Shown: positions 1-8,535 of the stretch, piece after piece | Position numbering within the stretch: position 1 is the first letter of the stretch | Layout: each line of letters opens with the position of its first letter | NCBI GenBank assembly: GCA_031277035.1 | Contig: JAISLY010000012.1 | Coordinates: 1 to 45,373, forward strand | Direction of reading: 5' to 3' | DNA length: 45,373 bases | Source of the DNA: Coriobacteriales bacterium | Lineage (GTDB): Bacteria > Actinomycetota > Coriobacteriia > Coriobacteriales > UBA8131 | Translations under genes and position numbers: made by a program | Notes under the pieces: generated by a model | Databases searched by the model: none | Told to the model about the DNA's origin: nothing | Seen by the model: only the letters and a program-made list of their open reading frames with translations

Positions 1-130
1 TCTCAAATGCCTCCGCAAGCAGCCATGCTGTCGACGGAGTGATGCCGCGCTTGCCGTTCACTATCTCGTTTATCCGCTGCACGGGTACCTCGAGATGCTT
101 CGAGAGCTCGACTTGGGAGGCGTCAACCTT
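1..130 (-). pseudogene. HigA-type antitoxin fragment (truncated 5' end)
   Basis: Read on the minus strand, this stretch encodes an XRE helix-turn-helix segment with the HigA-family hallmark 'VPVQRINEIVNGKRGITP', running out of the left window edge. HigA proteins are antitoxins that bind HigB-type mRNA-interferase toxins and repress their own operon. The usual first 15-20 residues (HPGE...LEPLG) are missing: upstream in frame the sequence reads QPPSGSR and merges into the 3' end of the ABC ATPase gene. I see no start codon with a ribosome-binding site. The most likely reading is a gene whose 5' end was lost at a recombination junction near position 130. The rest of the gene and any toxin partner lie outside the window. 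Confidence 0.6.
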
Positions 131-998
131 TCTGGACCCGCTGGGCGGCTGCGTCGTTGCCCGGGTTGCTGGTCGCGGCCATACCGCCATCGGCCTTGCA
201 CACGACACGGTGGCGACCTATGGGCAACATGAGCGGCTTGCCTGAGGTCGGGTCGGTGATGACCTGGTTCTCAAGACCAAAGACGGTGCGGATGGTCTCC
301 TCAGTGAGCACGTCGCTCGGCTCGCCGGCTGCAAAGAGACGGCGGTCGGCCAGGGCAACAAGCTCGTCGCAATAGCGCGCGGCGAGATTCAGGTCGTGAA
401 GCACCATGACAATGGTTGTACCCTGGGAACTGTTGAGGTCGACGAGAAGGTCGAGTATTTCAACCTGATGGCTCACATCAAGAAAGGTGGTAGGCTCATC
501 GAGCAGCAAAATGTCGGTCTTTTGGGCGAGCGCCATGGCAACCCATACACGCTGGCGCTGCCCGCCGGACAGCTCGTCAACCGCTCGCTCAGCCAGATCG
601 GTGGTCGAGGTCGTCTCCAGCGCGGCGGCCACTGCCTCGGTATCCTCAACACTCCAGCGGGAGAACAGACGCTGGTGCGGATGGCGTCCACGCCCCACGA
701 GGTCTGAGACCGTGATGCCTTCAGGCGCAGTTGGCGACTGGGGCAAAAGGCCGAGGATTCGTGCCAACTTCTTAGCCGGCATCTGGTGAATATCCTTCCC
801 ATCGAGCAGCACCTGTCCGGCCCTGGGGCGCAGCAGTCGCGACATGGAGCGCATCAGCGTCGATTTGCCGCAGGCGTTGGCACCGACGATTCCGGTTATC
901 CTGCCGGGCGCTATGTGCAGGTTGAGCTCTTCAATGACAACGTGCGTATCGTATGCCAGCGTCAGACTCTCGATGGTCAGGGTGTGAGCGCTTGTCAT
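123..998 (-). CDS. Iron-siderophore ABC transporter, ATP-binding protein (FecE/FepC/FhuC family)
   Basis: This cytoplasmic ATPase (291 aa) powers import of ferric siderophores or heme through the two FecCD permeases encoded upstream. Walker A is GANACGKST (about residues 39-47), slightly off the usual GPNGCGKST. The Q-loop (LLPQS), signature LSGGQRQR, Walker B ILLLDEP and H-loop VLHDLN are all intact. Its ATG overlaps the stop codon of the preceding permease (ATGA), so the genes are translationally coupled. The last ~28 residues (after PIGRHR) are beyond the normal family end and reach into the truncated higA-like fragment, so the tail may be chimeric. Substrate cannot be told from the ATPase. 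Confidence 0.93.
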   Translation of the reverse strand: MTSAHTLTIESLTLAYDTHVVIEELNLHIAPGRITGIVGANACGKSTLMRSMSRLLRPRAGQVLLDGKDIHQMPAKKLARILGLLPQSPTAPEGITVSDLVGRGRHPHQRLFSRWSVEDTEAVAAALETTSTTDLAERAVDELSGGQRQRVWVAMALAQKTDILLLDEPTTFLDVSHQVEILDLLVDLNSSQGTTIVMVLHDLNLAARYCDELVALADRRLFAAGEPSDVLTEETIRTVFGLENQVITDPTSGKPLMLPIGRHRVVCKADGGMAATSNPGNDAAAQRVQKG

Positions 999-2101
999 AG
1001 TGAGCCTCCAACGCGATTTGCCTTGATGATCAGGTAGAGCAGGAAGGGAGCACCGAGCACACCGGTTATCACACCGACCGGATAGCGGGTTCCCAGGATG
1101 AACTGCCCAAAGAAGTCCGCAACCAGCACGAGCAACGCACCGATGAATGCCGAGGGGAGCAAAAGCGAACGCCCTGAGCCAACGACCCGCGCCGCGATGG
1201 GTCCTGAGAGAAAAGCCACGAACGCCACGGGGCCTGTCGCGGCAGTCGCAAACGATATGAGCCCCACGGCGCTCAGGGTGACGATAAGGCGCGTACGGCC
1301 AACCGCTACGCCAAGCGCCGATGCGGCGTCATCGCCAAGCTGCGTAATCAGCAGTCTGCGCGACTGGCTGAGCAGGAGAGACCCAAAGAGTATCAATGAG
1401 ATGAGCACCATGCCGGTCTCACCCCAGTTTGCTCCGTTGAGACTACCCGTCATCCAACGCATGGCATCCTGGAGGTTCCACTCGGCGGCCTGGGAAAGGC
1501 AGTACGCGGTAAAGCTGTCGAGCATGGCAGCAACGCCGATGCCGATAAGTATCAGGCGGGTACCCGCCACACCACCACGATAGGAAAGCAGGTAGACAAT
1601 TAAAGCAACCAGCAGCCCTGCAACAATCGCAAACATCGAGACCGCCGCCGCCTTCAGCGAGAGAAAGACGATGCCAAAGACCGCCGCGGCGGCGGCACCA
1701 GCGCTGATGCCGATGATGTCTGGACTGGCAAGTGGGTTTCGCAGCATGGTCTGAAAGGCAACGCCGGCAAGTCCAAAGCTGAAGCCGGCCAAAATCGCGA
1801 GCGAGGCTCGCGGCAGCCGCAGGACGCCCACGGTAAAGCCTGCCTGCGGAACATCCTGCCCCATGATCACTTTCAACACATCGGAGAAGGGATAGAAGCT
1901 GTGGCCGAACATGAGGGAGATGACAAAACCCGCGACTATGAGTACGCCGAATACTCCCAGCGCAATGCCGTGTCGCAGGCGTCGCCGCGCCATACCGGCA
2001 ACGATACGCTCAGCCGTTGCCGTTGACTCGCGGTGTGCAAGACGCGCGGAGGATACCGTCCTCGCAGAGCATACCGTCTTCGTGGAAGGTATCGGCCTCA
2101 T
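995..2101 (-). CDS. Iron-siderophore ABC transporter permease (FecCD family), second subunit
   Basis: Polytopic inner-membrane permease of the BtuC/FecCD family (368 aa). Recognisable blocks are LRLPRASLAILAGFSFGLAG, the MLRNPLASPDIIGISAGA motif (Gly-rich gate) and the C-terminal GTRYPVGVITGVLGAPFLLYL ending typical of these proteins. The first ~37 residues are Arg/Thr-rich and precede the first membrane helix, so a later start is possible. It overlaps its neighbours by 4 bp on both sides (ATGA), consistent with one operon: binding protein, permease, permease, ATPase. It probably forms a heterodimeric channel with the product of 2098-3111. Confidence 0.92.
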   Translation of the reverse strand: MRPIPSTKTVCSARTVSSARLAHRESTATAERIVAGMARRRLRHGIALGVFGVLIVAGFVISLMFGHSFYPFSDVLKVIMGQDVPQAGFTVGVLRLPRASLAILAGFSFGLAGVAFQTMLRNPLASPDIIGISAGAAAAAVFGIVFLSLKAAAVSMFAIVAGLLVALIVYLLSYRGGVAGTRLILIGIGVAAMLDSFTAYCLSQAAEWNLQDAMRWMTGSLNGANWGETGMVLISLILFGSLLLSQSRRLLITQLGDDAASALGVAVGRTRLIVTLSAVGLISFATAATGPVAFVAFLSGPIAARVVGSGRSLLLPSAFIGALLVLVADFFGQFILGTRYPVGVITGVLGAPFLLYLIIKANRVGGSL

Positions 2102-3111
2102 AACGCACGCGACCTTTGCCTGCGCACAATGGAGATAAAGACCGGTGCGCCGATGAACGCGGTCACAATGGCCACATCGAGCTCGGCCGGACGGGCAATG
2201 ATGCGCCCGAGTATGTCGGCGACGGTGAGAAGGACGGCACCGACAATGCCTGAGAGCGGCAGCAGCCAGCGATGGTCAAGGCCCACCAGCAGACGACAGG
2301 CGTGCGGCACCACCAGACCAACAAAACCGATGGGGCCGCATACCGCAGTGGATGCCCCGCAGAGCACGACTGCCCCCAGGGAGGCGAAAGCCCGCGTTAT
2401 GGCGACACGCTCGCCGAGGCCGGTAGCCACCTCGTCGCCAAGTGCCAGGGTGTTGAGCTTGCGCGCCGAGAGCAGGCAGATGACAAGCCCTGCAAGCAGA
2501 AGGGGGCCCACCTGTATAAGGCTCTCGAAGGTCGCCCCGCCAACGCCGCCAATCTGCCATGACCGCACATTGTCTGCGATGTCATTTCGGGGAAGCACGA
2601 CAGCCGTGATGAACGAGACCAATGCTGCGGATGTCGCGGTTCCGGCAAGCGCGAGTTTAAGCGGCGTCGCCCCGCCAGAACCCAGTGAGCCGATTGCGTA
2701 GACAAAGACGGCGGTAAGGGCAGCGCCTGCAATCGCAAGCCATACGTAGTGTGCCGCCAGCGTCAGCCCAAAGTACGCGATACCCACCACAACCGCAAGC
2801 GAGGCCCCCATGTTCACGCCGAGGATGCCGGGGTCGGCCAGCGGATTGCGCGTCACGCCCTGCATGACCACGCCTGAGATGCTGAGCGCCGCACCCGCTG
2901 AGAGCGCCAGGAGGGTTCGGGGGATGCGCTTGGCAATCACGCCCTGGTCAAATCCCTCAAGGGATCCTCCAAGTGCGGCAAACGCATCCGCCAAACCAAC
3001 GTCGCGGGAGCCAATCAACACCGAAGCCGCTGCACAGATCCCCAGCACGCCGACGCTTATCAGCAGCCACGCCCAGCGATACTGCTGAGGATGGAGGACG
3101 AAAGCTCCCAC
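2098..3111 (-). CDS. Iron-siderophore ABC transporter permease (FecCD family), first subunit
   Basis: 337-aa BtuC/FecCD-type permease. It shows RIPRTLLALSAGAALSISG, VTRNPLADPGILGVNMGAS and the C-terminal RPAELDVAIVTAFIGAPVF, the standard order for FepD-like subunits, with roughly ten hydrophobic helices. The gene lies 8 bp downstream of the binding lipoprotein gene and overlaps the second permease by 4 bp. Two distinct permeases plus one ATPase and one lipoprotein make a complete catecholate/hydroxamate-type uptake system. The exact siderophore is unknown. Confidence 0.92.
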   Translation of the reverse strand: MGAFVLHPQQYRWAWLLISVGVLGICAAASVLIGSRDVGLADAFAALGGSLEGFDQGVIAKRIPRTLLALSAGAALSISGVVMQGVTRNPLADPGILGVNMGASLAVVVGIAYFGLTLAAHYVWLAIAGAALTAVFVYAIGSLGSGGATPLKLALAGTATSAALVSFITAVVLPRNDIADNVRSWQIGGVGGATFESLIQVGPLLLAGLVICLLSARKLNTLALGDEVATGLGERVAITRAFASLGAVVLCGASTAVCGPIGFVGLVVPHACRLLVGLDHRWLLPLSGIVGAVLLTVADILGRIIARPAELDVAIVTAFIGAPVFISIVRRQRSRAL

Positions 3112-3119
3112 CTGTGCCC

Positions 3120-4220
3120 CTATGAGCTTTTCAATGCAGCCTCATTGAGCAGGCTAAGATAATCATCCAGTACCCACGAGATGGCAAGAGGAGTGGGATT
3201 GGCCGCCGTGCCAAGGGGGCCCGCACCAGACAGCGCGACAATGGCGCCATTCTTCACGGCAGGTATCTGGGAAAGCACAGGATCAGCTTCCAAGGCGGCA
3301 ATCAGCTCCTCATCGCCGTAGGTGACGATTATATCCACATCGTTAAAGGCATCGGCCTGCTCAGAGCTTTGGGTCAGGGAGAACTTGTCGGTCGCTGCCG
3401 AAGCACTCGCTACACTGTCTGCGTGACGCAGGCCGAGATCCTCAAAAAACATCACCCGTGTGTCATGGGTGGTATAAAAGCTCACTTCACTCAAATCGGT
3501 GGTATCAACATGGGTCAGAAACATCATCGACTTGCCCGCGAGGGCGGGATAGTTCTCCGTGGCGACCCTCATCTGCTCCTCCAGGCTGACGATAAGGGCA
3601 TCGCCTTCTGCGGCCAGCCCCATTCCCCTGCTGTTGAAGCGAATTGTATCGCGCCAGGTGGTACCCCATGCGACCTGTGGATAGGCGACCACGGGAGCAA
3701 TCTTGCTCAGCGTGTCGTAATCCTCCTGGGTCAGTCCGGAATAGGCGGCCAGTATCACATCAGGCTTCGTATCGGCGACCGCCTCAAAATCAATGCCGTC
3801 CGTCTCGTCAAACAGCACCGGCGTCTGGGCACCAAGCTCCGCAAGGCGCTCCTCGACCCAGGGCAGGGTGCCGTTGTTGTCATCATCGCCAAAATTAGCC
3901 GCTGCCATGCCGACGGGGACGACGCCCAGCGCAAGCGGTACCTCATGGTTGGCCCAGTTGACCGTCGCGATGCGCTCGGGCCTCGTCTCAATCACCGTCG
4001 TGCCAAAGGCATGCTCGATGCTCACTGGCTCCCAGGCATCCTGCCCCTCGGCAGAATCTGCGGCGGCAGGTGCCGGCTCTTCCGCATTGCTGTCTGACGG
4101 CGAACCTGACGGCGAACCTGAACAGCCAACCATACTCAAAAGCAGCATCATGAGAAGCAGAAGCGCGAGCAGCACCTGTGCCTTGCCAGGATGTACACTG
4201 AATATCCTTGATCGTGACAT
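3120..4220 (-). CDS. Iron-siderophore-binding lipoprotein (FepB/FecB/FhuD-like)
   Basis: Substrate-binding protein of the uptake operon, about 366 aa. The chosen ATG (MSRSRIF) has AAAGGA 7 bp upstream; an in-frame extension of six codons has no ribosome site. A lipoprotein signal peptide ends in the lipobox SMVGC (Cys33), followed by a Ser/Pro/Ala-rich linker that would tether it outside the membrane. The mature part has the PBP-III features ERIATVNWANHEVPLALGV, KPDVILAAYSGLTQEDYDTLSKIAPVV and a C-terminal AISWVLDDYLSLL. It is first in the operon, and a near-palindrome sits about 200 bp upstream. It captures ferric-siderophore for the FecCD permeases. Confidence 0.92.
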   Translation of the reverse strand: MSRSRIFSVHPGKAQVLLALLLLMMLLLSMVGCSGSPSGSPSDSNAEEPAPAAADSAEGQDAWEPVSIEHAFGTTVIETRPERIATVNWANHEVPLALGVVPVGMAAANFGDDDNNGTLPWVEERLAELGAQTPVLFDETDGIDFEAVADTKPDVILAAYSGLTQEDYDTLSKIAPVVAYPQVAWGTTWRDTIRFNSRGMGLAAEGDALIVSLEEQMRVATENYPALAGKSMMFLTHVDTTDLSEVSFYTTHDTRVMFFEDLGLRHADSVASASAATDKFSLTQSSEQADAFNDVDIIVTYGDEELIAALEADPVLSQIPAVKNGAIVALSGAGPLGTAANPTPLAISWVLDDYLSLLNEAALKSS

Positions 4221-4239
4221 CGGGTATCCTTTCATCAAG

Positions 4240-4702
4240 TCTCGTGTTGTTTTTCATCACAGCGCGTGCGGATTGCAACCAGCCGACGCCAGAGCTCACA
4301 CCGCCAAACCGTCACGACATCGAGGGCGCACGACGCCAAGCCACGGTGCGCAACACAACGCACCAACAGCAGAAATCGATGGCGAGATAGCTTAGCGATC
4401 AAAAGTTAGAGTACTCAACCTTTTATAGGGTATCCTATGGCTGAGGATAGGTCAAGAGGCTTCGAATACTTTCTATTTTAGCGCGATACGGGGGCGACCG
4501 AGGCGAGGCCAAAGGGGCGGTCATGCGCCTCGATGCGCCTGCCCCGGGCTGAGGGCAGGCTCTGACAGACTCGGACTCGAAAAGCTCAAAGCGAAAATTC
4601 GCGAAGTGGAAACGATACACAGATTTGTTGAGGGCGTGGAGAAAACAATCACGCTCTCTATAAAATAAAAAACTAATAATATTGAAATATAACGCTTGAT
4701 AG
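4240..4702. other. Gene-free stretch between iron-uptake operon and R-M island
   Basis: About 460 bp with no convincing gene. It holds the palindrome at 4425-4438 and an 8-bp perfect hairpin at 4537-4560 (GCCTGCCC, 8-nt loop, GGGCAGGC). The hairpin is not followed by a T-run on either strand, so it is not a classical intrinsic terminator. Base composition falls sharply to AT-rich between about 4600 and 4700, marking the edge of the island. An open frame on the minus strand here has no family likeness and was not called. Confidence 0.5.
4425..4438. promoter_or_regulatory. Near-palindrome upstream of the iron-uptake operon
   Basis: ATAGGGTATCCTAT is an imperfect dyad (ATAGG/CCTAT arms) roughly 200 bp upstream of the lipoprotein start. 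An operator for an iron regulator of the DtxR/IdeR or Fur type would be expected in front of such an operon, but the match to TTAGG-type DtxR boxes is only partial. Called from symmetry and position alone. Confidence 0.3.
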
Positions 4703-6235
4703 TTAGTGAGCAGTGCTCGGCACTTTTTGTTGCCACGCATGGATTTTACACAACTTGTTTTTTAACCGCCCCTCAAAAAATGAGTCTATCCACTGTTGAT
4801 ACTGATTGCTACTTCTGGATTCTAATATAGCCGTTACCCAATCATCAATATCCTGCAATTCACTTTCTGTTGGAATATAGATAGGCAATTTCTTCAGATA
4901 GTTGGCGGAGTTGTTTGCAGTCGGATTGATTATGTGTATATACTCGTTTGCAATGCTCGAGTTAAGAAAGGCTAAGAGATACAACAAATGCTTGTCATCT
5001 TTCGGAAAAACACCGACAACACTCTGGTCGAACACATTTCCACTCATAATAGTAGCTTTAATTTTTGAACTTTTAACCATAGGAACAGCCACGCCACTCC
5101 TAAAATAATAATTTGAATTCTGGAATCTCGCCTTTTTATCATTGGTATAGTGTTTGATTGCTGATGGTGTCCATTCAATTAGCCATTTATCGGCTGTTCG
5201 GAAATAACTTGTCGATGAGCTGCCTTTCACAATGGGAATGTACTTTCTGGGAAATTCGATGGGTTGAATTGACTGGTGGGAATACTCAATATCATCCTCA
5301 GAGATAGACGGGTAGCCCGATACCTCACGTTGGTTTCCACACTCTATCGCTAAAAACTTCTTGTTATCCCCGGTATAAATGCCCGTAACGCAATCAGCCA
5401 AATCAGCCAATCTACATTCGCTCGTCACAATGCTATGGTTGGTGTTTTCGTCTCCAATGAAAAAGGCAAAATCTTGATTATTGAATATGTCCTTTTGAAG
5501 GAGCCTTTTTGTCACAACGTCATCCCGCATACCCGTAGATAACTTCGCTAATTCTTCGTCTGATTTCAGCCCTTTGATAACAGAGATTGAGTTCCCGTTT
5601 TTGTCACTACCCAGTTCCTCTTTCTGGACAGTAATAATGCAAAGATTGCTATAGCGAAAAGACACGCCTGGGAAGAATTTGCTTGGAAAAATTACTATCT
5701 CCTTAATGATGGTGTTTTCAAGAAGAAATTTCCTTAGTTGCTTATGGTTATGCAGGTATAAGAAAGTATCAGGAATAATGAACGATAGTACGCCGTTCTC
5801 TTTTAATAGCGAAACACACCGCAATAAGAATAGCGAGTATGTTTCCTTAACATAAAACCCTTTGTATTTCTGTTTAAGCTCGGCGCGACGGTCATATTCC
5901 TGCCAACCACCATATGGGGGGTTCCCAATAATTTTATCGTAGAATCCCATGCCGCTATAAAAATCGAATAGTGCGTCCGTTAGCGTGTCAGTTTGACGTA
6001 TCGACACATTTTTCAAGACAGAATACTTTGACTGCATAGCTTGAACAGCAGTCTTGTCGAGGTCGCAGGTATCGATATGCAAATCGGGGTAGTAGTTCAG
6101 TAGTGCGTCAATAAAAATCCCATCGCCGCCGCATGGCTCTAAAATATGGTCATCTTGATTCGGGCTAATCATCGAAACCATATATGAAGTAATGTTGCTG
6201 TTTTTCGTGTAATAAGAGCAAAATACATCGCCCAT
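4703..6235 (-). CDS. N6-adenine DNA methyltransferase of a restriction-modification system (Eco57I/TaqI-like)
   Basis: 510-aa class I SAM-dependent DNA methyltransferase. SAM-binding motif I is LEPCGGDG (32-39), motif II is CDLD (57-60) and the catalytic motif IV is NPPY (105-108), giving adenine-N6 specificity. A second half with GIYTGDNKKFL and NPTANNSANYLKKLPI looks like a TaqI/type IIG-style target-recognition domain. The start has AGGAG 5 bp upstream. It lies 20 bp downstream of the putative endonuclease gene and is the last gene of the cassette. Codon use is strongly AT-rich relative to the flanking genes, suggesting recent horizontal arrival. It would protect host DNA at the cassette's target site; the site cannot be read from sequence. 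Confidence 0.85.
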   Translation of the reverse strand: MGDVFCSYYTKNSNITSYMVSMISPNQDDHILEPCGGDGIFIDALLNYYPDLHIDTCDLDKTAVQAMQSKYSVLKNVSIRQTDTLTDALFDFYSGMGFYDKIIGNPPYGGWQEYDRRAELKQKYKGFYVKETYSLFLLRCVSLLKENGVLSFIIPDTFLYLHNHKQLRKFLLENTIIKEIVIFPSKFFPGVSFRYSNLCIITVQKEELGSDKNGNSISVIKGLKSDEELAKLSTGMRDDVVTKRLLQKDIFNNQDFAFFIGDENTNHSIVTSECRLADLADCVTGIYTGDNKKFLAIECGNQREVSGYPSISEDDIEYSHQSIQPIEFPRKYIPIVKGSSSTSYFRTADKWLIEWTPSAIKHYTNDKKARFQNSNYYFRSGVAVPMVKSSKIKATIMSGNVFDQSVVGVFPKDDKHLLYLLAFLNSSIANEYIHIINPTANNSANYLKKLPIYIPTESELQDIDDWVTAILESRSSNQYQQWIDSFFEGRLKNKLCKIHAWQQKVPSTAH

Positions 6236-6255
6236 TTTTTCTCCTCAAATACGTC

Positions 6256-7137
6256 CTACCAAGTAAGGTACTTAATCAAATCGTTTGCTTGTAGGTAGTC
6301 ACGGAAATCTGGCAAAATATCATTTGACCAATCCATATTTGCTGTCATCCATTCCCGAATATCAAAGCCAGTAAATTCGGTAATTTTGGTGTAAGTGTCA
6401 TCGGCACAGTAAACGTCCCACAACCCAGAATTCTTTAGTGTTTGAAGATAATGATTGTTTTGTTCTTTCGCTTGACGAACAAAAATTAGATTGTTATGTG
6501 TATCTGGAAGTGATTTATAAATGCTCGCAACAAGAAGAAGCCTGTTGGTGTTGCCTTTTTCATTGCTGCTAAAGCCGCTTTTATAATCAACATTATAGTA
6601 TTCAGCGTACTGCTCAAAATGTAAATCCAAAGTCAAACTAATATTGCCGCCATTGTCAATTAATGCCCATATTGCTTGATAGTATTGGAGCAATTTTGCT
6701 TTCTCCGCCTTTTCAATATGCAAGTTGTCAACAAGTTCGCTTATTTCTTTCTTCAGCGTTCGCTTAACATCTTCAATATCCGGCGGGGTATAAATACTCA
6801 ACTCATTTAACGGATATTCAAAAGGTAACTTGCAAAAAGGTTCCCAAAGTTCACCAATTCGACGCGAAAACGCCATGTATTCATACGGCCATATTCTATT
6901 GCGGAATTCTAGCATGACAATATACGACACATAGGTAACCAGAAGAACCGCATCTAATCTATCGTCATCGTCATTCATATCTGAGATAATCTCTTGAATA
7001 TAGTTTTCGCGATATTGAACGATTTTACGATTCAAGGTGGCGGCTTTCTCTTTGTACGTCGAAGTAGTTGCTTCAACTTCTTCGTAATAATCAGCCGCCC
7101 TATCTCTGAACGCGACAAGCAGTTGCTTCTTGTCCAT
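6256..7137 (-). CDS. Putative type II restriction endonuclease
   Basis: 293-aa soluble protein paired with the methyltransferase. I do not recognise the family with certainty. The central block D171...E175...VDYKSGFSSNEKGNTNRLL (about 183-201) is reminiscent of a PD-(D/E)XK core with Asp184-x-Lys186 as candidate metal/catalytic residues. LIFVRQAKEQNNHYLQTLKNSGLWDVYCADD follows. The N-terminal 60 residues are charged and probably helical. AAAGGA lies 8 bp before the ATG, and the gene starts 2 bp after the small HTH gene ends. The call rests mainly on this context: HTH regulator, unknown protein, N6A methyltransferase. An alternative is a non-nuclease defence effector. Confidence 0.6.
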   Translation of the reverse strand: MDKKQLLVAFRDRAADYYEEVEATTSTYKEKAATLNRKIVQYRENYIQEIISDMNDDDDRLDAVLLVTYVSYIVMLEFRNRIWPYEYMAFSRRIGELWEPFCKLPFEYPLNELSIYTPPDIEDVKRTLKKEISELVDNLHIEKAEKAKLLQYYQAIWALIDNGGNISLTLDLHFEQYAEYYNVDYKSGFSSNEKGNTNRLLLVASIYKSLPDTHNNLIFVRQAKEQNNHYLQTLKNSGLWDVYCADDTYTKITEFTGFDIREWMTANMDWSNDILPDFRDYLQANDLIKYLTW

Positions 7138-7139
7138 AA

Positions 7140-7334
7140 TTATTTTCCTTTTCTATGTTGGGATTTTGCGTCCCGAGTTCTGCCGTCAATCGGCTTTTTA
7201 GCGTCAAGTGGAAGTATCCACATATCTGCAAGCTTTTCCGCGCCCTCGACTAGACCTTTTTCGCAAAGGAATTGAACGCGGCGCACGGTCACGCCCCATT
7301 TTTCGGCGGCTTGCTTGGTTGTCATTAAATTCAT
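7140..7334 (-). CDS. Small helix-turn-helix DNA-binding protein (excisionase/MerR-like), putative R-M control protein
   Basis: 64-aa basic protein. MTTKQAAEKWGVTVRRVQFLCEKGL is a MerR/excisionase-type winged-HTH start; the tail (KKPIDGRTRDAKSQHRKGK) is highly basic. It is first in the AT-rich cassette, preceded by GAGG and by TATAAT boxes, and abuts the endonuclease gene. Controller proteins are often encoded just ahead of restriction genes to delay nuclease expression on entry, which would fit here. Similar small HTH proteins also accompany other mobile cassettes, so the role is inferred from position. Confidence 0.7.
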   Translation of the reverse strand: MNLMTTKQAAEKWGVTVRRVQFLCEKGLVEGAEKLADMWILPLDAKKPIDGRTRDAKSQHRKGK

Positions 7335-7369
7335 ATCGACCTCATCAACTCAGCGATCTCGACAAACCT

Positions 7370-7395
7370 ATTATACTACGCCGTGACGAATTATA
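7370..7395 (-). promoter_or_regulatory. Candidate promoter for the R-M cassette
   Basis: On the minus strand two perfect TATAAT hexamers lie 20 bp apart (complement of ATTATA at 7370-7375 and 7390-7395), 36-61 bp before the small HTH gene. No strong -35 box is visible at 17 bp for either. They are the only promoter-like sequences ahead of the three-gene cassette, so one or both are probably its start. Confidence 0.45.
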
Positions 7396-7560
7396 GAAGT
7401 TTTTTTCTGCGTGGAGTGCAAACTTCCTGCTCAATATCATTTCACCCCTTGACAAGCCAACCTTCTGCGGGCGCGGGATGGTGCGCATGATGAGGCAAAA
7501 GTTGAGAGGCGAGGAGCGAAAATGCGTAAAAATGGGGGCGCGGGAGTCGCCCTCATTCGT

Positions 7561-8535
7561 CTAAAGGCCATTTCTCATGATGGGGTATGCCGCTAAACGT
7601 TCGGCAATGAGCGTTGGAGTAGGTGCGCCGCACTGCTTGCAAAGTTTGCGTTTTGGTTTTACATACCCACAGTAAGCGCAGGCTCCTCTTTGGAGGCGCT
7701 CCATAACCACACCGTCCAAGCAGATGGCGAGAGATCTTAGGTCAGTGCGAGCTTTATCAAAATAGTTAATTCGAATATTAAAATATTCTTGTCGTTTTTC
7801 TGGTGGCGCAAAACTGATTGCCTTGCTGAGATAGTCATATGCACGACCCGGGTTGCGCAGTACGCTTCTAGCAATTGAACGACTCTCTTTAATGTAGTAA
7901 CTCGTTGGGAGAACATCTTGCGGCCGACATTCAGTGGGCAATGCACGCCAGCTTGGTGGTTGCAAGCGATAAAAACCTGCCCCAAATTCCCCGATTTCCA
8001 TCATATTGAATAGATAAGCGACTCTTTCCAAAACTTCAAGAGCTATAAAGGTGTACTTGTGATACTGCCCCTTGCCATCGGGAAGTTGTCGCTCTCTGGC
8101 GGCAGCACAATTTGAATCGATATTTAACGCCGCCGACCCCAGTACCCATCCATTAAGACCATTCGCAATATAGGGGACGCCAACGCCCTCATACCGTTGA
8201 TTATAAGCGCAGGTTAAATAGCCCGTCTCGATGTCAAACAGAAACTTCCAAGCTCTATGATTCTTTGGATTCATCGAAAGAGCTTGCTTGGCTTTTGCCA
8301 CCGCCTCATCGCAACTAGTGGCAGCAATTACCTCAGCGTACTCAAGTAGGGAGTCCTCTGTTGCGCCTCCAACAACATTGACAGTGCTGGCATTCAATGT
8401 CTGTACGTTGTAATTATTGATTGCCTTTTCAACAACAAATGGCGTTCTGCAGTAGCAACAGAGAGCGGCCTCAGTATTGGGATCAACATCGAGCCGAGAA
8501 CCACAAAATGGACAGACTACAGGGGTTAATGACAT
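7561..8535 (-). CDS. Zinc-ribbon protein with repeat-like middle, function unknown
   Basis: 324 aa. The N-terminal zinc ribbon has Cys8/Cys11 and Cys26(27)/Cys29 (CPFCG...CCYC). The C-terminal one is CAYCGYVKPKRKLCKQCG. The middle contains AVAKAKQALSMNPKNHRAWKF, a TPR-like helical pair, and more helical sequence. The ATG has AAAGG 7 bp upstream. There is no signal peptide or membrane helix, so it is probably cytoplasmic. Proteins with an N-terminal ribbon followed by an NYNVQ..NASTVNVVGG strand and TPR-like repeats are seen as uncharacterised accessory genes in gut bacteria. I do not assign a function. Its GC content is intermediate between the island and the core. Confidence 0.75.
   Translation of the reverse strand: MSLTPVVCPFCGSRLDVDPNTEAALCCYCRTPFVVEKAINNYNVQTLNASTVNVVGGATEDSLLEYAEVIAATSCDEAVAKAKQALSMNPKNHRAWKFLFDIETGYLTCAYNQRYEGVGVPYIANGLNGWVLGSAALNIDSNCAAARERQLPDGKGQYHKYTFIALEVLERVAYLFNMMEIGEFGAGFYRLQPPSWRALPTECRPQDVLPTSYYIKESRSIARSVLRNPGRAYDYLSKAISFAPPEKRQEYFNIRINYFDKARTDLRSLAICLDGVVMERLQRGACAYCGYVKPKRKLCKQCGAPTPTLIAERLAAYPIMRNGL

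Noticed and set aside
4537-4560. Intrinsic terminator for the methyltransferase gene
   Set aside because: The hairpin is perfect, but neither side has a T-run.
4435-4740. Minus-strand open frame of ~100 codons after the methyltransferase
   Set aside because: It crosses the end of the methyltransferase in another frame, has no ribosome site and no recognisable protein character.
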